Assembly: GCA_015520535.1 (NCBI GenBank)
Contig: WAPZ01000828.1
Location: 1 to 5,516, forward strand
Length of the DNA: 5,516 nucleotides
From: Candidatus Heimdallarchaeota archaeon
GTDB lineage: Archaea > Asgardarchaeota > Heimdallarchaeia > Hodarchaeales > S146-22
Direction of reading: 5' to 3'
Under the pieces are notes generated by a model that saw nothing but the letters and a program-made list of their open reading frames with translations, was not told the origin of the DNA and ran no database searches. Shown here piece by piece: positions 1 through 5,516 of this stretch. The position numbers and the translations under genes are program-made. Position 1 is the stretch's first letter. Each line of letters opens with the position of its first letter.

Positions 1-30
1 AATCTCATCTTCAAATATTATACCCACATT

Positions 31-44
31 CGGTATTTATAAAT
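31..44 (+). promoter_or_regulatory. Candidate archaeal TATA box/BRE for the receiver-PPDK_N gene
   Basis: The sequence TTTATAAAT at 36-44 is close to the archaeal TATA-box consensus. With the usual archaeal spacing, transcription would start near 65-70, giving a leader of about 35 bases before the ATG at 103. The bases just upstream (31-35, CGGTA) are only a weak match to a purine-rich BRE. Short AT-rich matches are common in DNA of this composition, so position relative to the gene is the main support. I see no convincing bacterial -35/-10 pair at a suitable place, though TATTAT at 16-21 could be read as a -10-like box. Confidence 0.42.
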
Positions 45-65
45 CTGCCCAAAAAGAGTTACATA

Positions 66-76
66 AAGAATGAACG
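66..76. repeat. 11-bp inverted repeat, left copy (5' leader of first gene)
   Basis: AAGAATGAACG at 66-76 is the exact reverse complement of CGTTCATTCTT at 3094-3104, directly after the stop codon of the same gene. The match does not extend beyond 11 bases on either side. It lies where the transcript is expected to begin. It may be chance, a pairing site between transcript ends, or a shared protein-binding site. Confidence 0.45.
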
Positions 77-91
77 CAAAAAATAGCATGT

Positions 92-95
92 GAGG
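92..95 (+). promoter_or_regulatory. Shine-Dalgarno site of the receiver-PPDK_N gene
   Basis: GAGG lies 7 bases before the ATG at 103 and is complementary to the CCUCC core at the 3' end of 16S rRNA. An in-frame TGA at 91-93 overlaps it, so translation cannot begin further upstream. The next in-frame ATG is 26 codons downstream. This fixes the start at 103. Confidence 0.65.
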
Positions 96-102
96 ATATC
101 AA

Positions 103-3093
103 ATGCTTGATATTGGGACGAAAGAAAACGTTGAAAAACTAAAAGAATATGAAGATCCTTTTCATGTATTTTATGATCTAATGCCAAATCGTGTTAAGGA
201 AATTCTACTCGTCTCGTCATTATACGATCAATTTGTGCTCACCGAAGAAGGATCATTGATGGAAGGACTTTTTGCAGCGTACCAACAGCTTCGTTTAAGT
301 CCTCCACCAAGAATTACGCGGGCATCAACGGTTGAAGAAGCATTGAAATTACTTAAAGAGCGTTATTTTGATTTAGTAATCACGATGCGCAGATTAGGCG
401 ATGTTAATCCGTTTATATTTGGGCAAAAAGTCAAAAATATCATGCCCGACTGCCCCGTCGTCTTATTGCTGAATAATTATTCGGATTTGGCGCATCTTCC
501 ACGATTAAGTCAGATGAAAGGAGTAGATTATAGTTTTGTGTGGACAGGGGATGCTTCACTTTTTTTAGCTATAATTAAATTGATTGAAGATGAGAAAAAT
601 GTTCATAATGACACTAAAGCCGGTTTGGTACGTGTAATAATTGTGGTTGAAGATACCATTCAATATTATTCGACTTTTTTACCCCTCATGTACAAAGAGT
701 TAATGACACTGACGCAAAAATTGATTGGCGAAGAACTCAATGATAACCAAAGATTGCTTCGCCGAAGAATTCGCCCCAAAGTTTTGTTAGCACGGACGTA
801 TGAAGAGGCAAAAAAATATTTTGACAAATATGAAGAATATCTGATCGGCATTTTAACGGATATGACATTTCCAAAAACAGCAGCTGATAACAAAGATCCA
901 CATGCGGGTATACAGTTAATTAATTACGTTAAATCGAAAAGACCCAATTTACCAATTCTGTTGCATTCTACAGATATTAAAAACGAAAAAACCGCACACG
1001 CATTAAATGTAAAATTTTTATACAAAAAATCGCAACGTTGGTTGTATGATCTCCGAAAATACCTAGAAACGTATTTTGGATTTGGCGACTTTGTCTTTCG
1101 TTCCCCCACGGGAGAATTACTAGATAAAGTATCAAGTTTAACAAAGTTGGAAAAAGTGTTAAAACGGATTCCTGCAACATCGATCAAATATCACCTTGAA
1201 AGCGGTGATCTCATAAATTGGCTAGTGGTCAGAGGAGAATATCAACTCGCATCTCATTTACGTCTTCTAAAATCCTTTAAAATTCCAGACGATGAAGAAC
1301 TTAAATCCCTTGTCATTAATCTATTTAAAGAACGCCAAACAAACCTACAGAAAATGATTATTGTTGAGTTCGACAAAGAACATTTTTCACCCCAGCAAAA
1401 ATTTGTACGGATTGGAAAGGGCTCTTTAGGAGGGAAAGGACGAGGAATCGCTTTTATTCGCTATCTACTATCTGTATATCGAGATCTTCACAAAAAATAT
1501 CATAGTATTCGGATTGATATACCCAATACCATTGTTTTAACCACAGAATATTTTGATAAATTTCTAGAATTTAATAATCTTCATGAAATTGCCTTAAGTG
1601 ACATTGAAGACGAAGAACTCACAACTATCTTTTTATCTAAACCACTGCCACCGGAACTCGTTGAAATACTAAAAATAATCATTCAACAAATTACCTATCC
1701 CATAGCGGTTCGCTCATCCAGTTTACTTGAAGATTCACAATTTCAGCCATTTGCTGGTATTTATACCACATATTTATTACCAAATAATCATCCAGACGTA
1801 AAAATTCGATTAAAACAATTAGAAACCGCAATTAAGCTTGTTTATGCCTCAACGTTCAAGAAACTTGCCAAAAGCTATATTAAAGCAATTGGGCAAAACA
1901 TTGAAATCGAAAAAATGGCGGTAATTATTCAAAAAATTGTCGGAAAAAAATATGGCGATCGCTTTTATCCGGACTTTTCCGGAGTGGCTCAATCCTATAA
2001 CTACTATCCCATCTCGTATATGAAACCCGAAGATGGCATTGTTCATGTAGCGTTAGGTTTGGGAATGATGATCGTTACTGGTGGTAAAGTTTTAAGTTTC
2101 TCCCCAAAACATCCCTTGATTCTGCCACAAATGTCAACACCCGATGATGCCTTGAAAAATTCCCAAAACGAATTTTATGCAGTAGATCTAAGCCAACAAC
2201 ATCTGAAATTAACCGAAGGTGAAACTGCAACACTTAAAAAGCTCACATTGGATGTTGCACTAAAAGATGGAACGTTACGCTGGATAGGAAGTGTTTTTGA
2301 CCCACAAAATCAACGTATTATAGACAATGTCTTAATTCCCGGCATCCCACTAGTAACGTTTGCTCCAATTCTAAAACATAAGCGTTTCCCCTTGAATGAA
2401 CTTATGCTAGATCTTCTTAAAATCGGCGAAGAAAGTTTTGGATCACCCGTTGAAATTGAATTTGCCGTTCTATTAGATCGAACCGAACGTGAAAAGCACG
2501 AGTTTCATATCTTGCAAATCCGACCGCTCACATCAGAAAATGACCGTGCGGAGATTGAAACCGACTCGTATAAAAATCAAGCCATTGCCTATTCGACAAA
2601 AGTGCTTGGAAACGGTGTCTTTTCTGATATTTATGACATTGTTTACGTAAAACCCGACACGTTTGATAATGCCAGAACCCTTGAAATTAAAGAGGAAATT
2701 AGTCGAATGAATTCTCTTCTATGTGCAAAAAATCGCGAATACATTTTAATCGGTCCCGGAAGGTGGGGAACGCGTGACCCGTTCTTAGGTATTCCCGTTC
2801 AATGGAACGATATCAGCTGTGCAAAGGCAATTGTTGAAGTGGGACTAAAAAACTTTCAAATCGAACCCTCCCAAGGTATGCATTTCTTTGTTAACGTGAC
2901 AACACTCCAACGTGGCTATTTTACCATTCAATATGGAGATAAGGAAGATTTTATTGATTGGAAATGGTTAAATTCACAAAATGCAGTCTATGAATCACTA
3001 TTTATAAGACACATTCAACTGGAAAGTCCTATTACCATACGTATTAACGGAAAAACGGGAAAAGGCGTTATTGTTAAACCAGATACCACATAA
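103..3093 (+). CDS. Two-receiver / PPDK_N ATP-binding protein (PEP synthase-like, catalytic barrel absent)
   Basis: This 996-residue, probably cytosolic protein has no signal peptide or membrane segment. Residues 33-165 form a receiver-like domain lacking the phospho-acceptor Asp (Met95 in its place). Residues 176-326 form a second receiver with E183/D184, acceptor D253, S289/T290 and K308. A helical linker (about 327-430) follows. Residues 435-812 match the PEP synthase/PPDK ATP-binding domain: SLGGKGRG (441-448), AVRSSS (535-540), ED (543-544), FAG (550-552), SGVAQS (626-631), GLG (652-654), EIEF (784-787) and LQIRPL (804-809). The rest (813-996) contains GPGRWG (884-889) and QGMHFF (924-929). 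The TGG..CHAAI-type phosphohistidine motif and the PEP/pyruvate barrel of true PEP synthase are not present. Automatic annotation would probably say phosphoenolpyruvate synthase, but a role in ATP-dependent phosphotransfer or signalling is my inference; the substrate is unknown. I recall similarly built proteins of about 1000 residues from Bacteroidota and other bacteria, so transfer is possible. It appears monocistronic, with its own promoter and Shine-Dalgarno site. The frame is intact. Confidence 0.9.
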   Translation: MLDIGTKENVEKLKEYEDPFHVFYDLMPNRVKEILLVSSLYDQFVLTEEGSLMEGLFAAYQQLRLSPPPRITRASTVEEALKLLKERYFDLVITMRRLGDVNPFIFGQKVKNIMPDCPVVLLLNNYSDLAHLPRLSQMKGVDYSFVWTGDASLFLAIIKLIEDEKNVHNDTKAGLVRVIIVVEDTIQYYSTFLPLMYKELMTLTQKLIGEELNDNQRLLRRRIRPKVLLARTYEEAKKYFDKYEEYLIGILTDMTFPKTAADNKDPHAGIQLINYVKSKRPNLPILLHSTDIKNEKTAHALNVKFLYKKSQRWLYDLRKYLETYFGFGDFVFRSPTGELLDKVSSLTKLEKVLKRIPATSIKYHLESGDLINWLVVRGEYQLASHLRLLKSFKIPDDEELKSLVINLFKERQTNLQKMIIVEFDKEHFSPQQKFVRIGKGSLGGKGRGIAFIRYLLSVYRDLHKKYHSIRIDIPNTIVLTTEYFDKFLEFNNLHEIALSDIEDEELTTIFLSKPLPPELVEILKIIIQQITYPIAVRSSSLLEDSQFQPFAGIYTTYLLPNNHPDVKIRLKQLETAIKLVYASTFKKLAKSYIKAIGQNIEIEKMAVIIQKIVGKKYGDRFYPDFSGVAQSYNYYPISYMKPEDGIVHVALGLGMMIVTGGKVLSFSPKHPLILPQMSTPDDALKNSQNEFYAVDLSQQHLKLTEGETATLKKLTLDVALKDGTLRWIGSVFDPQNQRIIDNVLIPGIPLVTFAPILKHKRFPLNELMLDLLKIGEESFGSPVEIEFAVLLDRTEREKHEFHILQIRPLTSENDRAEIETDSYKNQAIAYSTKVLGNGVFSDIYDIVYVKPDTFDNARTLEIKEEISRMNSLLCAKNREYILIGPGRWGTRDPFLGIPVQWNDISCAKAIVEVGLKNFQIEPSQGMHFFVNVTTLQRGYFTIQYGDKEDFIDWKWLNSQNAVYESLFIRHIQLESPITIRINGKTGKGVIVKPDTT

Positions 3094-3104
3094 CGTTCAT
3101 TCTT
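3094..3104. repeat. 11-bp inverted repeat, right copy (3' end of first gene)
   Basis: CGTTCATTCTT begins on the base after the TAA stop at 3091-3093 and is the exact reverse complement of 66-76. It fills half of the 20-base gap between the two convergent genes and leads into the T-rich tract. A transcript covering both copies could in principle pair end to end. Only the sequence match is directly seen. Confidence 0.45.
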
Positions 3105-3115
3105 ATTAATTTTTT
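3097..3115 (+). terminator. T-rich terminator of the receiver-PPDK_N gene
   Basis: After the stop codon the + strand becomes strongly T-rich and ends in six T (3110-3115), with no GC-rich hairpin before it. This fits archaeal (or oligo-T) termination better than a bacterial intrinsic terminator. The tract continues as seven A (3116-3122), giving a near-symmetric T6A7 block. Its right half encodes the last two Phe codons and part of the stop of the convergent epimerase gene, so the two transcripts end on top of each other. Confidence 0.4.
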
Positions 3116-4064
3116 AAAAAAATCGTCGTCTTACAAGAGGACGAAAAATACGATAAAGTAGCCGACGTCTCCATCCAAGCCACTGATATAGCTCTTGGAT
3201 ATAATCGTCGAATGTATGATGCTGAAACCGTAAAATTTCTTGAGATTCGGTGGTGTCATACCAATCAAGATAATATGGCTCCTCCGTAAAACGTTCACGC
3301 GGTAATTCCTCGGGGCGGATTTTTCCTATAAATGGCTCTAACGTTCTACAAAGACGTTCTTCCCACAAAAATCGAAGTTTTTTCCCACCGGATATTATTA
3401 AAATCTTTTTTTCAGCTTCTTTTTTCAGTGCATTGACATTAGCTATCGCTACATCACGAACATGCACACTTTCAACGCGATTCTTTAGTGGGATTTGATA
3501 TATCAGTGAAATATCCTCTTTACAGAGTTCTCGATCGGGAATTAACACGTCAGAATACCTTAAAATTCTCCAATTCAATTTAGAATTAATTATTAGACGC
3601 TCACATTTGATTTTATGGCTTGAATAATGGTCAGTAGATTGAATAGGATGCTTAACAGAAATCGGTGGCGTTTCGTAAAGTGTTTTCCCAAAAACTGCTA
3701 CTGAGGAAGCAAATACAAAAGGACCATCGAAATTTCGTTGTTCTAGAACAGAAACAAGATTTTTTGTACCACCAACATTTACTTTTTCTGCTAACTGAGG
3801 TTTTTTTTCAGATAATGGCGGAATTATAAAGGCTATGTGAATTACGGCATCAACCGGGCGAATGTGACTGAAAATATCGTGTAAAAGGTTAAAATCGGTA
3901 ATATCTCCCCACATAATGTCAATTTCTCTTTTATAACGTTTAGCAATCCTCTTGTTCCTTTTATTTGGCACATCAAATGCTGTCACTTCGTAACCGCGTC
4001 GTAAAAGCTCTTCGAGAGTATAGCGCCCTATATTACCAAAACTGCCAGTGACAAAGACATGCAT
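3114..4064 (-). CDS. NAD(P)-dependent epimerase/dehydratase, extended SDR family
   Basis: The 316-residue product is a typical extended short-chain dehydrogenase/reductase of the nucleotide-sugar epimerase type. A Rossmann fold starts at residue 1 with TGSFGNIG (6-13, the GxxGxxG dinucleotide loop), an acidic residue at the end of strand 2 (D31, which favours NAD over NADP), and GDIT (53-56). Further landmarks are VIHIA (74-78), NVGGT (96-100), SSVAVFG (120-126) with the active-site Ser, and YSSHK (147-151), the catalytic Tyr-x3-Lys pair. HVRDVA (201-206) is the usual motif before the C-terminal substrate-binding part. All catalytic residues are present, so it should be active. The substrate cannot be read from the sequence; a UDP- or dTDP-sugar is the family default. 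The C-terminus is odd: residues 298-316 hold eight Arg interspersed with Leu, Phe, Tyr and Ile. The start is fixed by an in-frame TAA two codons upstream and by GGTGAT five bases before ATG. The TPR gene ends 23-24 bases upstream on the same strand, indicating co-transcription. Confidence 0.93.
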   Translation of the reverse strand: MHVFVTGSFGNIGRYTLEELLRRGYEVTAFDVPNKRNKRIAKRYKREIDIMWGDITDFNLLHDIFSHIRPVDAVIHIAFIIPPLSEKKPQLAEKVNVGGTKNLVSVLEQRNFDGPFVFASSVAVFGKTLYETPPISVKHPIQSTDHYSSHKIKCERLIINSKLNWRILRYSDVLIPDRELCKEDISLIYQIPLKNRVESVHVRDVAIANVNALKKEAEKKILIISGGKKLRFLWEERLCRTLEPFIGKIRPEELPRERFTEEPYYLDWYDTTESQEILRFQHHTFDDYIQELYQWLGWRRRLLYRIFRPLVRRRFF

Positions 4065-4069
4065 TACTT

Positions 4070-4075
4070 ATCACC
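4070..4075 (-). promoter_or_regulatory. Shine-Dalgarno site of the epimerase gene
   Basis: Read on the minus strand, GGTGAT stands five bases before the ATG (4064-4062). It is a six-base match to the complement of the 16S rRNA 3' end (AUCACC). It lies in the short gap after the TPR gene stop, so the epimerase has its own ribosome entry within a probable two-gene transcript. An overlapping ATG at 4080-4078 is out of frame and has no role that I can see. Confidence 0.65.
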
Positions 4076-4088
4076 GCCATTCTTAATT

Positions 4089-5516
4089 TTATCTTTTTCC
4101 AACCAATTTCTGAATGAGTTTTTCCTTTAATGACGCAAGCCACTCGGTAGTAAGCGTTTGTACATCAGTACATTTTTGAAATTCATCCTCTAATACAGTT
4201 TGAATTGAGTCCCGATGTTTTAAAAGCATTTTTTGTTTATTGGGGAAGATTAATAGAAGAAGACAAAAATTTTCGCCTTGAAATCGTGGATCGGGAGCGT
4301 GTGAATCTGGTAATAATATCGAGTATACCAGACCTTCACAGTTCTTATTCAAAGGAATTGGCCCAAAAAATCCTTCATAGTAATTGGATCCTTGTCCTAG
4401 AATTGTCGTAAGGACAATACCACTTTTGAACAGTTCATCTTTTCCCATAAAATGCTCATTTAAGTCCGAAGTATATGCCAACTCGGGTCCTCGTTCCGTC
4501 TGCAAGAAAAATGCCAGTTCAAAGTTTACTTGCCGTCGTTCTTTTTTATCAGCCTTTGTAAATAGTATTATTTGATTCAAAAATGAAACAGAGCTTTCCC
4601 GGAGGAAGACTTGGGCCGGAAGTAATCGTTTGTTGGTGGGCGAAATTTTTGCTAACTCCTTTGCAAAACGAATTGACGCACTGAGCTGAAGAATTTTTTC
4701 GTATGCCAATTGGTTGTCTGTTTCTAAAGCCAGTTTTTCTGCAATTTGAATTTCTTTCATAGCTTCTTCAAAATCTTCTTTGCATGTCTGAAGAATAGCA
4801 TTTAATAAATGACCATGAATGCTATAATACAATAAACCTTGCTGATTAGAAAGTTGGATGACAAAATGTAGGTATTCTTGAACAGTGTTCAACCTTCTAA
4901 AGTCTTCATCTTCGAGAAATGACATGATTTCAAGAGCTGCTAAAAATAGTTCGCAATTAATCGATAATAGAGCAATGTTATAAAGACGGGCTGAACTCTG
5001 AATTTCTTTGAAAAAAAGACGAGCTAATTCAAAGCGACCACTACGGTACTCTATGGCTGCCAAATAAAATTTAATCCAGGCTAGTTCTTCCACAGACATG
5101 TTCTTATTGGCAATTTTGGCAGCCTTGTCCAAATTACTTATAGCTTCTTCCAAATTTCCTGACAAATCTTCAGCTTCTGCCAACTGACACAACCGAAGCA
5201 CGATTTCTTCTTGATTATATATCTGTTCAAAAATTTTCACACTTTTTCTAAGAAACGCAAGTGCATGCTCAATTTCGCCTTTTTGAAGATATAACTGTCC
5301 GATATCGCCATAAATCATCCCTAATCGTCTTGTATCTTTTAACTGTTGGGCAAGAGCCTCAGCACGCTTAAAATAGTCCTCAGCCTTAGAAAAAAGGCCT
5401 TGTTCACGGAAAATAATACCTAAATCGTGTAATGCTTCTAGCACTCCAATTAAATCTTTATTTTTGGATGAAAACTCATATATTTCATTTAACAAGAGTC
5501 GTGCTTTCTTGTAATC
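4089..5516 (-). CDS. TPR-repeat protein with C-terminal longin/roadblock-like domain (5' partial)
   Basis: The frame stays open to the right edge, giving 475 visible residues. The N-terminus is missing, and the TTG at 5495-5493 is internal, not a start. Numbering from the edge, the first residues (DYKKARLLLNEIYEF) look like the second helix of a TPR already under way. Repeats with the TPR pattern of small residues at positions 8, 20 and 27 follow at about 28-61 (LHDLGIIF...KAEDYFKRAEAL), 65-98 (IYGDIGQLYLQKG), 105-138 (LAEAEDLSGNLEEA) and 145-178 (YLAAIEYRSGRFELA). Two more degenerate helical pairs run to about 290. Residues 328-447 form a separate alpha/beta domain with RGPELAYTSDL, LGQGSNYYEGFFGPIPL, VYSILLPD and NFCLLLLIFP. 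A charged helix (about 452-472) ends the protein. TPRs bind protein partners; no catalytic motif, signal peptide or membrane segment is visible. The C-terminal domain resembles, from memory, hypothetical proteins of Asgard archaea. The epimerase gene follows 24 bases downstream. Confidence 0.85.
   Translation of the reverse strand, partial: DYKKARLLLNEIYEFSSKNKDLIGVLEALHDLGIIFREQGLFSKAEDYFKRAEALAQQLKDTRRLGMIYGDIGQLYLQKGEIEHALAFLRKSVKIFEQIYNQEEIVLRLCQLAEAEDLSGNLEEAISNLDKAAKIANKNMSVEELAWIKFYLAAIEYRSGRFELARLFFKEIQSSARLYNIALLSINCELFLAALEIMSFLEDEDFRRLNTVQEYLHFVIQLSNQQGLLYYSIHGHLLNAILQTCKEDFEEAMKEIQIAEKLALETDNQLAYEKILQLSASIRFAKELAKISPTNKRLLPAQVFLRESSVSFLNQIILFTKADKKERRQVNFELAFFLQTERGPELAYTSDLNEHFMGKDELFKSGIVLTTILGQGSNYYEGFFGPIPLNKNCEGLVYSILLPDSHAPDPRFQGENFCLLLLIFPNKQKMLLKHRDSIQTVLEDEFQKCTDVQTLTTEWLASLKEKLIQKLVGKR

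Noticed and set aside
1..8. Possible start of a divergent minus-strand gene (ATG at 8-6)
   Set aside because: Only three codons could be visible, there is no Shine-Dalgarno match before it, and an ATG by chance is likely in AT-rich DNA.
666..1187. Small minus-strand open frames at 666-893, 924-1187 and 977-1180
   Set aside because: They lie fully inside the receiver domains of the + gene, have no ribosome site or recognisable protein features, and are explained as antisense shadows.
1849..2046. Minus-strand open frame inside the PPDK_N domain
   Set aside because: It overlaps conserved ATP-domain motifs on the other strand; composition and lack of context indicate a shadow.
103..3093. Annotating the first gene as a true phosphoenolpyruvate synthase (ppsA)
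   Set aside because: The ATP-binding domain matches, but the phosphohistidine motif and PEP/pyruvate-binding barrel are absent, so the reaction cannot be assumed.
3094..3122. Intrinsic bacterial terminator between the convergent genes
   Set aside because: The gap contains no GC-rich stem-loop; only T-rich and A-rich tracts are present.
4205..4575. Plus-strand open frames at 4205-4411 and 4384-4575
   Set aside because: They are antisense to the C-terminal domain of the TPR protein and show no domain, ribosome site or promoter.
5493..5495. TTG as start codon of the TPR gene
   Set aside because: The frame remains open through 5516, and the upstream residues (DYKKARL) continue a TPR-like helix, so the gene is cut by the window edge and the TTG is internal.

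Overview
This AT-rich window holds three protein genes and almost no free space. One large gene runs rightwards (103-3093). It converges on a leftward pair (5516 back to 3114). The two ends are only 20 bases apart, across a T-rich then A-rich tract. I see no rRNA, tRNA, CRISPR array or insertion sequence.

The rightward gene encodes a 996-residue protein. Its N-terminus carries two receiver-like domains, the first without its phosphorylation residues and the second apparently complete. Next come a helical linker, an ATP-binding domain of the PEP synthase / pyruvate phosphate dikinase (PPDK_N) type, and a C-terminal module with a conspicuous GPGRWG motif. The phosphohistidine and PEP/pyruvate barrel domains of true PEP synthases are absent. 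It is therefore unlikely to be a gluconeogenic enzyme and looks more like a signalling or phosphotransfer protein. This is the most unusual object in the window.

The leftward pair is probably an operon. The upstream member is a TPR-repeat protein whose N-terminus lies beyond the right edge. Its C-terminal globular domain has a predicted strand/helix order resembling longin or roadblock folds. After a 23-base gap comes a short extended-SDR NAD-dependent epimerase/dehydratase with an arginine-rich C-terminal tail.

Organism: the first gene has an archaeal-looking TATA element about 25-30 bases before the likely transcript start, and a T-rich 3' end with no hairpin. Both visible starts have Shine-Dalgarno-like sequences, GAGG and GGTGAT. 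The C-terminal domain of the TPR protein resembles, from memory, hypothetical proteins common in Asgard archaea. My best guess is an archaeon, possibly Asgard, but this is not proven. Proteins like the first gene's product are also known to me from bacteria such as Bacteroidota, so either a bacterial origin of the contig or gene transfer remains possible.
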